Shown here one piece after another: positions 16,743 through 25,389 of a stretch of DNA of 64,000 nt (position 1 is the first letter of the stretch; each line of letters starts with the position of its first letter). The translations under genes were made by a program, and so were the position numbers. Source of the DNA: an uncultured Alphaproteobacteria bacterium (GTDB lineage Bacteria > Pseudomonadota > Alphaproteobacteria > Rhodobacterales > Rhodobacteraceae); the NCBI GenBank assembly GCA_929200255.1, contig CAKMYZ010000010.1:1-64000 (forward strand). The letters are read 5' to 3'. The notes beneath the pieces are model-generated. The model was not told where the DNA came from. It searched no databases and saw only the letters and a program-made list of their open reading frames with translations.

Positions 16743-18233
16743 ATGTTTGACCAGATCCCAGATATGGCGGCAAAACGGGCGGAACTCTCACCCGATGCTC
16801 TGGCATTTCACGACACTTCTTCCTCGAGCGATTGGAACTTCAACCAGGTCAATGATGCAGCCAATGCAGTTGCTGCCGGGCTAACAGGTCAGGGGCTGTC
16901 AGAAGGTGACCGCTTGGCCATACTTTGCCAAAACCGCGTCGAGTTCTTCATTACATTATTTGCTTGCCAAAAGACAGGTATCATCCTCTGCCCCTTGAAC
17001 TGGCGACAGCCAGCGCCCGAATTGGTCGCGACATTGGAACAAATTGGCGTTTCGCTCTTGCTCACTGATGCCGAATTCCAAGAGGTCGCGACCGAAACAG
17101 CCAAGGGCGTCGGTGCACCGCTGTTGACGATCGAAAACGATCTCTCGGGGTGGATCAAAAGCGGTGGTCCGGACATAGCGCATCCGATCCCATCCAGTCG
17201 CCCTTGGTATCTTCTCTTCACCTCTGGCACGACGGGCCTGCCCAAATCGGTCATCCAGACCGCCGGTATGACTTGGGCAAACACTGTAAACATTGGCCAG
17301 GCTATCAATGTCGCGTCAACCGACCGAACGGCATGCTTCTTGCCATTGTTCCATACGGCGGGAATCAACCTCTACACGCTTCCCGTTTTCCTAACAGGTG
17401 GCACAACGACGATTCTGCCAAAGTTTGATCCGGAACAGGTGCACAACCTGCTGGCCTCGGGTCGGATCAACCAGTTCTTCGCCGTGCCAGCGGTCTATCA
17501 GGCGTTGTCGCTCGCCCCGTGGATTGACGATCTTGACTGGCGCAATATCCGCTGCGCTTGTGGCGGAGCACCACTCCCCGAACCTTTGATCCAGTTCTTC
17601 GCAGAGCGCGGTGCGAAAGTACTGAACGGTATGGGTATGACCGAAACCGGCCCAACAGTGTTCTTGATGGATCCGGATTATGCCGAGCAAAAGATCGGTT
17701 CAGTCGGCAAACCACAAAGCCTAGCGCATGTGCAACTGCGCGATGTACCGGATGGCAGCGAAGGTGTTGGCGAATTGCAAATCAAGGGCCCTGCTGTGAC
17801 GCCGGGCTACTTCGGGGACCCAGACGCAACCGCAAAAGCAATCACCGAAGACGGGTGGCTCAGAACTGGCGATGTTGCCCGCCGCGATGCAGACGGGTTT
17901 TACTATATCGTCGACCGGATCAAGGACATGTATATCTCGGGCGGTGAAAACGTCTACCCGGCTGAAGTTGAAAGGATCTTGCATTCCCACCCCGCGATTC
18001 TCGAAGCAGCTGTGATCGGTGTACATGACGAAAAATGGGGGGAGGTGGGGGCTGCTTTTATTCTGCTGCGGCCCGGGAAAACAATTGACCTCGAGGCTTT
18101 ACGCCTTTGGTGCCGCGCGCGCCTGGCGGGGTATAAAGTCCCGGCCCATATCGAACTTGTCGAAGACTTCGCACGCACCGCTGCGGGCAAGATTCGCAAA
18201 CCTGTGTTGCTAGAAGCATTTAGGCTGAATTGA
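16743..18233 (+). CDS. Acyl/aryl-CoA ligase (AMP-forming)
   Basis: This 496-residue ANL-superfamily enzyme makes a CoA thioester through an acyl-adenylate. Motifs in order: YLLFTSGTTGLPKSVIQT (P-loop like), FFAVPAVYQAL, GMGMTETGPTVFL, DGWLRTGDVARRDADGFYYIVDRIKDM, and the C-terminal lysine in ARTAAGKIRKPVL. The start at 16743 follows AAGAGAG. It sits 49 bp after the TetR gene as the last gene of the transporter operon. Sequence cannot separate fatty, aryl or dicarboxylic substrates. Its presence argues that the imported compound is a carboxylate or becomes one. Confidence 0.9.
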   Translation: MFDQIPDMAAKRAELSPDALAFHDTSSSSDWNFNQVNDAANAVAAGLTGQGLSEGDRLAILCQNRVEFFITLFACQKTGIILCPLNWRQPAPELVATLEQIGVSLLLTDAEFQEVATETAKGVGAPLLTIENDLSGWIKSGGPDIAHPIPSSRPWYLLFTSGTTGLPKSVIQTAGMTWANTVNIGQAINVASTDRTACFLPLFHTAGINLYTLPVFLTGGTTTILPKFDPEQVHNLLASGRINQFFAVPAVYQALSLAPWIDDLDWRNIRCACGGAPLPEPLIQFFAERGAKVLNGMGMTETGPTVFLMDPDYAEQKIGSVGKPQSLAHVQLRDVPDGSEGVGELQIKGPAVTPGYFGDPDATAKAITEDGWLRTGDVARRDADGFYYIVDRIKDMYISGGENVYPAEVERILHSHPAILEAAVIGVHDEKWGEVGAAFILLRPGKTIDLEALRLWCRARLAGYKVPAHIELVEDFARTAAGKIRKPVLLEAFRLN

Positions 18234-18653
18234 ACTTCAGGAGTGCTAGGTGAATGCGTTGATATTCAGCACGGCACGGTCTTTCTGGTACGGGTCCCGC
18301 AGATGGTGCCTCACGAAAGCGGCGCTAGCCCATATGACAACGTTTTCGCACTGGTTCTGCGCCCGACACCATTAGCGGCGCGTTGCTTCGTCCGGTATTG
18401 ATCGAAAACTGGACGGCCTGGGTTTGACCCAGTTGGCATGGCCTTTTTTTACAGAGGCACAAAATGGTGTCTCGGTTCCGCGATAGGTCCGGATCAGCAG
18501 ACTACGTTCCAGGAACACCAGCGTTCCACAGCGGTCGGCATTTCTATCAATGCATCGCAGGATTTTTGGCCGCCGACTGCCCCACAGATCACAAGGCTTC
18601 GCTAAGATGGTCATGCAATCGTCGCGTTCGGGGGCGAAACCATCGGGTCGCCT
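18234..18653. other. 420-bp gap without a convincing gene
   Basis: This lies between the converging acyl-CoA ligase and NTF2-like genes. A minus-strand frame of 80 codons (18372-18614) has an unusual composition and no recognisable domain or ribosome site. No clear terminator was found. It may be a dispersed non-coding repeat or insertion scar, but nothing in the sequence proves this. Confidence 0.4.
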
Positions 18654-19127
18654 CTAAGGCTGGTAGGGGAGTGAGGAATGGTGCAGGACGATGCGAAGCG
18701 TGCCGGTCTCGTCTTTCTTGTAGCCAAAGCTTTTGTCGACAGTGGTGACCGACCCATCCTTGTTGGTCAATTTGACCCAGCCCATCCACATCGCGACATC
18801 ACCTTGAATGAAGCTGGCTGAAGTGACGTTTTCCACCGCCCGCCAGCCCATGATCGCAAAACCGTTGTCGCGCGGATAGTCATCGGAATGTCCGCAGAAG
18901 TAAGCGAGTGCGCCTTCTTTGGTCGGGCGAAACGTTTGTTCGCCGCTTGCCATGGTCGGTTTGAATAGGACTGACCCAAGGTTGTAGCCATAGTAGCTGT
19001 CGATCCTGTTGCATGCGACCTTGCGGGCGACCTCGATACCGCCGTCTTCAAAGGCTTTTGAGATGGCGATTTTCCCGTTACCCCAGGTTGTTAGGGCTTT
19101 TTCGATGTCATCTTGAGTAATCTGCAA
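18654..19127 (-). CDS. NTF2-like (SnoaL/CaMKII-association type) protein
   Basis: A TTG at 19127 preceded by GGAGG at ideal spacing gives a 157-residue protein starting QITQDDIEKALTTWGNGKIA. An ATG further upstream at 19184 lacks such a site. Features include YYGYNLGSVLFKPT, FCGHSDDYPRDNGFAIMGW, and a C-terminal sheet GDVAMWMGWVKLTNKDGSVTTVDKSFGYKK. This cone-shaped NTF2-like fold carries many functions, including isomerases, hydratases and ligand binding. Some homologs carry the misleading label phosphoribosyl-AMP cyclohydrolase. A palindrome matching the TetR operator at 10431 lies upstream, hinting at co-regulation with the importer/CoA-ligase operon. Confidence 0.65.
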   Translation of the reverse strand: MQITQDDIEKALTTWGNGKIAISKAFEDGGIEVARKVACNRIDSYYGYNLGSVLFKPTMASGEQTFRPTKEGALAYFCGHSDDYPRDNGFAIMGWRAVENVTSASFIQGDVAMWMGWVKLTNKDGSVTTVDKSFGYKKDETGTLRIVLHHSSLPYQP

Positions 19128-19446
19128 GGGATTGTCCTCCAGTATATGCCGCTCCAAAGAGGCGATGTTGCGCGATGCGTACATCTCTTAAGCTTTTGCG
19201 CTCCAATGTCACGATTTATCCGGGGATTGCAACTCGGCGACCGGCGTCAGAATTGCATCTCCCATGACTTGAATCATGATCCAACCATCGTGCGCTTCAG
19301 GACTGAATTGGCCGTAGTATTAGCGGGTTGAATGGACATCATGGTCTCTTGCTTGTGATAGTGATGCAAACTTTTACGACCGTGCAGCGCGCTTTGCCTC
19401 ACCGCTTTCCGAAAGGGGCGCGCCTGATGGTGCATCATCCAACAGG
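19128..19446. other. Intergenic region holding the NTF2-like gene promoter
   Basis: This 319-bp stretch lies between two minus-strand genes. It contains the near-palindrome at 19269-19284 and otherwise no reading frame with a ribosome site. No clear terminator for the upstream GMC gene was seen. Confidence 0.5.
19269..19284 (-). promoter_or_regulatory. Candidate second TetR operator
   Basis: TTGAATCATGATCCAA shares 13 of 14 core bases with the perfect palindrome TGAATCATGATTCA at 10432-10445. It lies about 140 bp upstream of the chosen start of the NTF2-like gene. On the minus strand a TTGGAT box overlaps it. Such a long shared AT-rich dyad is unlikely by chance, but binding is not shown. 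Confidence 0.55.
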
Positions 19447-21042
19447 TTAAGTGTCAGCCAAAATCAGGTCTGACGCCTTTTCCCCGATCATGATGGCAGG
19501 GGCGTTGGTATTGCCAGACACGATTTCTGGCATGATCGCACAGTCCGCGACCCGCAGGCCTTCAATCCCGCGCACGCGCAGCTTTTCATCAACGACTGCG
19601 TCCTTCCCGTGGCCCATCTTGCAAGTGCCTGTCGGGTGATAGATCGACGCCGTGTTGTTGCGGATCCAGTCCAGCGTTGCCTCATAGTCATCCAGAGGCA
19701 GATCGGAAGGGGGGCGAAATTCCTCGCTGATTTTGGACGTCAGCGGCGCATGCCGTGCGATGGTGCGGGCGATGTTGACGCCTGCGACGACCGTACGGCA
19801 GTCGGTTTCAGTGGACAGGTAGTTGGGGACGATCCTGGGATAGGTTTTGGGGTTGCTATCCTGCAGCCTGATCTCGCCCTTGCTTTCAGGTCGCAGTTGG
19901 CAAACCGACATCGTAAAAGCTGAGAACCTGTCCGCCCCTTTGCCGGGATTTTCGGCAGACAATGGTTGGACGTGGAATTGGATGTCGGGTGTTTCTAAAT
20001 CCTCGCGGGTTTTGAGGAACCCTGTAGCAAGGCTGGCGGCCATGGTCATGGGACCGGACCGGAACATCAGGTACTTAAGGCCGATCCGGGCCTGACCGTA
20101 GAGCGAGCTCACCTCGTCGTTCAATGTGGGTTCATTGCATTTGTAGACAAGCCGCGCTTGCAAATGATCCTGCATGTTTTTGCCCACACCATGCAAATCG
20201 TTCACGACCTCAATGCCGTTCTCGGCCAGTTGCTCGGCTTCTCCAATGCCAGAGTGCATCAGGATTTGGGGTGAGTTGATCGCACCACCCGACAGGATGA
20301 TTTCCTTACCCGCTTTGACGGTTCTTAGTTTGCCACTGCGGTCGGTGTAGGTGACAGCAGTGGCGTGTTTACCTTCGATCACGACCCTTTCGACGTGCGC
20401 GCGAGTGATGATCCTCAGGTTCTCGCGGGACTTGACTGGGTTAAGGTAGGCCACAGCCGCGCTGCATCGCCGGCCGTTACGGGATGTGAGCTGAAAGAAG
20501 CCAACGCCTTCCTGATCTGCGCCGTTGTAATCGGGGTTGAACTTGTATCCTGCGGCCTGCGCCGCCGCGACCCATGCATCTGTGATCGGACGCTGGATAC
20601 GCATGTTTGATACTGACAATGGGCCTTGGTCACCGTGGTAGTCATCTGCGCCGCGTTCGTTTTGTTCGGCCCGTTTGAAAAGTGGCAGCACGTCGTCCCA
20701 GCCCCACCCGGTGTTTCCCATCTGTCGCCAGCGGTCATAGTCCTGCGGCTGACCACGAACATAGAGCAAACCATTCAACGACGAAGACCCTCCCAGAACC
20801 TTGCCACGGGGCCATTCAATGGAACGCCCATTCAGCCCCGGATCAGGTTCCGTTTTGTAACACCAGTCAACTTTGGGATTATGGATCGTCTTAAAGTACC
20901 CCACAGGAATATGAATCCATGGGTTCAAGTCACGCCCCCCGGCCTCAAGAAGGATCACCTTATGGGCAGGGTTTGCGCTTAATCTATTTGCAATGACACA
21001 CCCCGCAGAGCCTGCGCCCACAATGACAAAATCGGCTTCCAC
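19447..21042 (-). CDS. GMC-family FAD-dependent oxidoreductase
   Basis: This is a 531-residue flavoenzyme of the glucose-methanol-choline family. Near the N-terminus is the FAD motif DFVIVGAGSAGCVIANRLS, then the GMC signature WPRGKVLGGSSSLNGLLYVRG. The C-terminal catalytic pair is in YHPTGTCKMG (His) and GNTNAPAIMIGE (Asn). It is most like choline and alcohol dehydrogenases. The GTG at 21042 was chosen for a GAGGGAG ribosome site; the upstream ATG at 21090 adds 16 residues before the Rossmann strand. It is divergent from a TRAP transporter, so it may oxidise the alcohol that transporter imports. The substrate is inferred only. Confidence 0.88.
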   Translation of the reverse strand: MEADFVIVGAGSAGCVIANRLSANPAHKVILLEAGGRDLNPWIHIPVGYFKTIHNPKVDWCYKTEPDPGLNGRSIEWPRGKVLGGSSSLNGLLYVRGQPQDYDRWRQMGNTGWGWDDVLPLFKRAEQNERGADDYHGDQGPLSVSNMRIQRPITDAWVAAAQAAGYKFNPDYNGADQEGVGFFQLTSRNGRRCSAAVAYLNPVKSRENLRIITRAHVERVVIEGKHATAVTYTDRSGKLRTVKAGKEIILSGGAINSPQILMHSGIGEAEQLAENGIEVVNDLHGVGKNMQDHLQARLVYKCNEPTLNDEVSSLYGQARIGLKYLMFRSGPMTMAASLATGFLKTREDLETPDIQFHVQPLSAENPGKGADRFSAFTMSVCQLRPESKGEIRLQDSNPKTYPRIVPNYLSTETDCRTVVAGVNIARTIARHAPLTSKISEEFRPPSDLPLDDYEATLDWIRNNTASIYHPTGTCKMGHGKDAVVDEKLRVRGIEGLRVADCAIMPEIVSGNTNAPAIMIGEKASDLILADT

Positions 21043-21149
21043 GGTGTTTTTCTCCCTCTCAAGTAAGAAAAGTCTATGCAGATCGATCATACTATACTAG
21101 GTTTTTTTGAAACAAAAAGTCTCAATAATCTGAAATATGGGAGATAAGC

Positions 21150-22382
21150 ATGAAGGTTGGAGATAAACTAAGCGGCATTTCGCGCCGTGATCTGTTCAAA
21201 CTGGCAGGTCAGTATGGGATGAGCTCGACGCTTATGGCAGCGGGGACATTCGGCGGGGCAATGAGCCTTGCAAACTTAGCATCAGCAGCAGAATCGACTT
21301 ACGAGCGTCGCTTCGCAAAGGATGCAAAATTCACGCTGAAATTCGGTGCAGCGGGCTTCAATGCACGCAACTTGCTGATTGAACGTGCAGGCGCGCTGGA
21401 ATTCGCACGTGACCTGGAAGCGCGCACAGATGGTGAGATTCGCATCGAATTCATCGGTGACAACCAAATCTGTGGTCAGACATCATGCGTTGAGAAAACA
21501 CAGCAAGGTATCGTTGATATCTATGCAGCGTCCACCCAGAACTCTGCCGGTGGCGCACCGTATCTGAATGTGTTGGATTATGCGTATATGTTCCGTAATC
21601 GCGCGGACCAGTATCATTTCCTCTATTCACCGGCTTCCATGGCGCTGCTGCGTGAACCATATGAGAAGCGTCACGGTTTGAAGTTCCTGTTCAGTCACGC
21701 TGAATTGCGTGGCCTGCAGATGGGGCTGAACTTTGAAGACAAGCCGACTGTGACGTCTGTTGAAGAACTGTTTGGCACCAAGAACCGTGTCACAGGAACA
21801 CAGCTTGGTCGCATCGCGATGGAAGCGTTGAACCTGAACCCGGTTCCTGTGGCTTGGGAAGAAACCCTTGATGGTCTCAAGCAGGGCCTGATTGATGGTG
21901 CGGAGACATGGGCCTCGGCTGTGGCATACGCCAATATGGCGCCAGTTGTGTCCCAGTCGGTTCACCTGAACTTCTTCTGTGGGACAGAACACACGGCGAT
22001 GTCGGCCTCTGTCTTTGATAGCCTTGATGGGTATCTGCAGGACGCAGTGATGGAATCGTCCTATTGGGCGCAGACCCATGTGCAGGCCGCTAACGAAGTG
22101 GCTTTGATCAATACCGTTGGTCAGTCTGACCCGCAGCTTCCCAATACAATCTTTGCTCAGAACAACGTGCGCAACGCGTTCTTGTCTGCCGAAGAGATTC
22201 GTAAAGCGGAAGAGATGTGCTCGCCTGAATTCCAACCGCAATTGTGGGAGCAGTGGCGCGAGCGTCTCAACGGCTGGTCCGGCGGTCTGGATACCTATCA
22301 GGAAATCTATGACGAGGTGCGTACGATCTCTGGTGACACACTGCCAGAGAACGTCGAGCCACGTCGTTGGTGGAAAAGCTAA
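21150..22382 (+). CDS. TRAP transporter substrate-binding protein (DctP family)
   Basis: This is the periplasmic receptor of a tripartite ATP-independent transporter, 410 residues. The leader has a twin-arginine motif (SRRDLFKLAG), so Tat export of a folded protein is likely. The mature part shows DctP wording: ARTDGEIRIEFIGDNQICG, GIVDIYAASTQNSAGG, and the region TGTQLGRIAMEALNLNPVPVAWEETLDGLKQGLIDG that holds the conserved ligand arginine loop. It is followed by a hairpin and the two membrane genes. The ligand is unknown; clustering with a GMC oxidoreductase points to an alcohol, polyol or related compound. Confidence 0.9.
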   Translation: MKVGDKLSGISRRDLFKLAGQYGMSSTLMAAGTFGGAMSLANLASAAESTYERRFAKDAKFTLKFGAAGFNARNLLIERAGALEFARDLEARTDGEIRIEFIGDNQICGQTSCVEKTQQGIVDIYAASTQNSAGGAPYLNVLDYAYMFRNRADQYHFLYSPASMALLREPYEKRHGLKFLFSHAELRGLQMGLNFEDKPTVTSVEELFGTKNRVTGTQLGRIAMEALNLNPVPVAWEETLDGLKQGLIDGAETWASAVAYANMAPVVSQSVHLNFFCGTEHTAMSASVFDSLDGYLQDAVMESSYWAQTHVQAANEVALINTVGQSDPQLPNTIFAQNNVRNAFLSAEEIRKAEEMCSPEFQPQLWEQWRERLNGWSGGLDTYQEIYDEVRTISGDTLPENVEPRRWWKS

Positions 22383-22409
22383 GCCGGTCACTGACTGAGA
22401 CATCAATAT

Positions 22410-22440
22410 GGACCGGCCGAATGGGGAGTTCGGTCGGTCC
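22410..22440 (+). other. Hairpin between TRAP receptor and membrane genes
   Basis: GGACCGGCCGAA pairs with TTCGGTCGGTCC (one G-U) around a 7-base loop, and CTTTCGC follows. It is probably an attenuator or mRNA stabiliser that keeps the receptor more abundant than the membrane subunits. Confidence 0.6.
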
Positions 22441-22502
22441 CTTTCGCATCAATCACATCGCACGGTAGTGGCGGCACTCTGACACTTGAAGGGGAGACCT
22501 AG

Positions 22503-23171
22503 ATGTCAATTTTGACTGAAGCGGTGGCGGTGATACCGGCCATCTTCTCGGGCAGTACATGGGACATGAGGCAAGCGTTTGATGCGGATGGTATGTGGCT
22601 GTTTTGTTTTGTCTTCACCTTCTTGGGTGGGCTTTTGGCGCACGTCTTGTACGCTAAAATACCATTCTTAGAGAAACATCTGGAGCGGACGATAGCGGTG
22701 GTGATGTATCTTATCATTGCTGGCATCATCTGTTGGGGTGTGATTGACCGATTTGTCTTTTCAAGCCAGTGGTCGGGGTCAACAACAGTGCCGCCGTTCT
22801 TGTTCATGGTTATGGCGTGGTTTGCCTGTTCCTATAATGTGAAACTGCGCACGCACCTAAGCTTCAGCGAATTCCGTTCTAAGATGGCCCCGGCGGGCCA
22901 GATGGCAGCGCTGACCCTGGATGCCGTCCTGTGGTTCGGTTTTTGCTGGATCGCGATCACGACATCGCTGCGGTTCACTGTATTGTCTGCCGACAATTTT
23001 CAGCTGGTGGATGGCGTCGATGACGTCATGAAGTGGTGGTTCTATACCACCGTGCCCATCGCCTTTACCCTGATGTCAGGCCGGGTGATCGGCAATTGGT
23101 GGGAGGACTACGGCAACTATACGGCTGGCACACCGATCATCAAACAAGCTGTTATCGGGGGAGATGTGTGA
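22503..23171 (+). CDS. TRAP transporter small permease (DctQ family)
   Basis: The 222-residue protein has four to five hydrophobic helices, for example LFCFVFTFLGGLLAHVLYA, IAVVMYLIIAGIICWGVIDRF and TTVPIAFTLMSGRVIG. This fits the larger DctQ variants. It joins the receptor-recognition and translocation parts of the transporter. Its stop overlaps the ATG of the large subunit (TGATG), so the two membrane subunits are translationally coupled. Confidence 0.8.
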   Translation: MSILTEAVAVIPAIFSGSTWDMRQAFDADGMWLFCFVFTFLGGLLAHVLYAKIPFLEKHLERTIAVVMYLIIAGIICWGVIDRFVFSSQWSGSTTVPPFLFMVMAWFACSYNVKLRTHLSFSEFRSKMAPAGQMAALTLDAVLWFGFCWIAITTSLRFTVLSADNFQLVDGVDDVMKWWFYTTVPIAFTLMSGRVIGNWWEDYGNYTAGTPIIKQAVIGGDV

Positions 23172-24529
23172 TGTCTGATGGTACATGGATTACACTCATC
23201 TCACTGATTGTGACGCTGTTCTTTATGCTTGGCACGCCTGTTTTGCTGATCATCTTTTACTGGGTGATTGGCATTAGCTTTGTCATCGATTTGCCGCTGG
23301 CGAACACCGGCAACGAGCTGATCAACGTGTTCAGTAAAGGCTTTGCCCTACTGGCGATGCCGCTCTTTATCCTGACCGGTGATCTGATCAACCAGTCCGG
23401 GATTGCCCGACGACTGTCGGATTTCGCCTATTCTTGCCTGGGTTGGTTGCGTGGTGGTCTGGCGATGGCATCTATCTTGGCCTGTGGTCTTTTTGCTGCC
23501 ATCTCAGGTTCCAATTCGGCGACTACGGCAACTATTGGTTCGATGCTTCATCCTGAAATGACAAAGGGCAATTACGATGAGCGCTTTTCAGCAGCGACCG
23601 CTGCCGCAGGTGGCACAGTTGGGATCATTATCCCGCCTTCCATTATCTTTATCGTCTATGGCTTCTTGCTGAACCTGCCAATCTCTGACCTGTTTGTGGC
23701 GGGTATCATTCCCGGCATTCTTATGGTGACCGGTATGATGGCTGCCGCTTTCATTCTCTGCACAATTAACGGCTGGGGCATTCTCATTGGTCTATCGGTC
23801 TCGCGGATGATCAAGACGGGCATTGGCGCGTGGTTGGGTTTCTTTGCTATCGGTTTGGTCCTTTGGGGGATCTACACCGGCCGCTTTTCACCAACTGAGG
23901 CGGCGGGCGTGACTGTGGGCTTTTGCGTGCTGGTCGGCTTGGTTTCGTATCCATTGAATCGGGTCATGGGCAGTTCTTCTGATCTTCCTGTCGAAAAGAA
24001 AAGCTATGGGTCGATGTTTGTTGTCGAGGGCTTTACCGTTCCACAAATTCCGTCGATTGTGTCTAGGTCTGCACAGATCTCGGGCATTCTTGTGCCGTTG
24101 ATCGCTGTCTCGGTGGCGATGCAGCAGGTCATGTCATCGCTGGGTGCGAAAGACTTTATCGGTGAATTTGTGACCGGTATGGGCGGCTATTATGCAGTGC
24201 TGTTCACATCGATGGCGATTGTGTTTGTGACCGGAATGATCCTTGAATCCCTGCCGGTGACAATCATTCTTGCTCCGATACTGGCCCCCATCGCGGCATC
24301 GGTTGGTATAGACCCGATCCACTTTGCAGTGGTGTTCCTTGTGGGGGCGTCCATCGGCTTTGTCACACCGCCTTACGGCCTGAACCTTTATGTGGCATCC
24401 GGGGTCACGGGCGTGCCTTATTTCAGATTGCTGCGCTATATTGCGCCTTATCTGATTGCATTGATCAGCGTTTGGTTCTTTGTTGCACTTGTTCCGCAAA
24501 CAGCGTTGGCAATCCTGCCGGGACAGTAA
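23171..24529 (+). CDS. TRAP transporter large permease (DctM family)
   Basis: This is the ion-coupled permease, 452 residues and about twelve to thirteen membrane helices. Typical DctM motifs are present: FSKGFALLAMPLFILTGDLINQSGIARRL, GLFAAISGSNSATTATIG, TAAAGGTVGIIIPPSIIFIVYGF, and GFVTPPYGLNLYVASGV near the end. The ATG at 23171 is the one overlapping the DctQ stop. Internal spacing is slightly expanded (VMGSSSDLPVEKKSYGSM loop) compared with short DctM proteins. Confidence 0.93.
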   Translation: MSDGTWITLISLIVTLFFMLGTPVLLIIFYWVIGISFVIDLPLANTGNELINVFSKGFALLAMPLFILTGDLINQSGIARRLSDFAYSCLGWLRGGLAMASILACGLFAAISGSNSATTATIGSMLHPEMTKGNYDERFSAATAAAGGTVGIIIPPSIIFIVYGFLLNLPISDLFVAGIIPGILMVTGMMAAAFILCTINGWGILIGLSVSRMIKTGIGAWLGFFAIGLVLWGIYTGRFSPTEAAGVTVGFCVLVGLVSYPLNRVMGSSSDLPVEKKSYGSMFVVEGFTVPQIPSIVSRSAQISGILVPLIAVSVAMQQVMSSLGAKDFIGEFVTGMGGYYAVLFTSMAIVFVTGMILESLPVTIILAPILAPIAASVGIDPIHFAVVFLVGASIGFVTPPYGLNLYVASGVTGVPYFRLLRYIAPYLIALISVWFFVALVPQTALAILPGQ

Positions 24530-24536
24530 GGCGAAG

Positions 24537-25313
24537 ATGACTGATGAAATAGTGGGAAACTCTGGCCAAATTCCAACCAACCTCCGGCTGCTTTTGCTGC
24601 TGGAGGAGGTGGCAAAGGTCGGTGTGCCCGTGACCCCCGCCATGGTGAATGAGACGCTCGGCCTGCCCAAGCCCACCATTCACCGGCTATTTGCCACTGC
24701 AGAGTCCGAGGGGTTCCTGCAACGTGATATCGACGGGCGGTCCTATAGTGCCGGACGCCGCATGCGGTTGCTTGCAACCAACACACTTTCTTCGGAACAC
24801 GTGCGGACCGTGCGCCTTGCCGTGCTGAAATCGCTCGCTGTCAAGGTGGGCGAGACCTGCAATCTGGCGATCCCGGAGCGTGATGGGATGTTTTATTTGG
24901 ACCGTGTTGAAACACACTGGCCTTTGCGCATTCAGCTGCCCGTCGGCACGCAGGTTCCGTTTCATTGTACCGCAAGTGGTAAGATGTATCTGTCGACCCT
25001 ACGCCCTGATTATCTGGAGCGGTTCCTTAAGAATACCACGTTGGAAATGCAAACTGACAAGACGATCACTGAACCGACTGAGCTGCGCCGGGAGTTAGAA
25101 CAAACCCGCGCACGCGGCTACGCCACCGACGATCAGGAATTCATGACGGGTATGACGGCGATTGCGGTGCCGATCACGGACAGCCGCGGCCGTCTGTTGT
25201 CGACGCTATCGATCCATGCGCCAGAGTTGCGCCGCGACCTGCCGGACCTAGAGGGATTCCTATCTGTCTTGCAAGACGCGGCGTCTGAATTGGCAGCCAT
25301 CGTTAACCGCTGA
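24537..25313 (+). CDS. IclR-family transcriptional regulator
   Basis: This 258-residue regulator begins 7 bp after the DctM stop. The N-terminal winged helix reads LRLLLLLEEVAKVGVPVTPAMVNETLGLPKPTIHRLFATAESEGFL. The C-terminal effector domain contains LAIPERDGMFYLDRVE, FHCTASGKMYLS and a region ending MTAIAVPITDSRGRLLSTLS. Close linkage to the TRAP genes suggests it senses the imported compound or a breakdown product and controls the divergent GMC/TRAP promoters at 21043-21149. That target assignment is inference. Confidence 0.92.
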   Translation: MTDEIVGNSGQIPTNLRLLLLLEEVAKVGVPVTPAMVNETLGLPKPTIHRLFATAESEGFLQRDIDGRSYSAGRRMRLLATNTLSSEHVRTVRLAVLKSLAVKVGETCNLAIPERDGMFYLDRVETHWPLRIQLPVGTQVPFHCTASGKMYLSTLRPDYLERFLKNTTLEMQTDKTITEPTELRRELEQTRARGYATDDQEFMTGMTAIAVPITDSRGRLLSTLSIHAPELRRDLPDLEGFLSVLQDAASELAAIVNR

Positions 25314-25389
25314 CGCGCTCCGACGGGCTGATCTGACAGCGCGTAAATTTATGGCAGTTTGCCCCGAGCTTCATTGACCCAAGCGAGGT

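Noticed and set aside
18372..18614. 80-codon minus-strand frame as a gene
   Set aside because: No start context, domain or ribosome site; amino acid composition is unusual.
21091..21149. IclR operator between the GMC and TRAP genes
   Set aside because: The A/T tracts around TTTTTTTGAAACAAAAA are only imperfectly symmetric, too weak to call a site.
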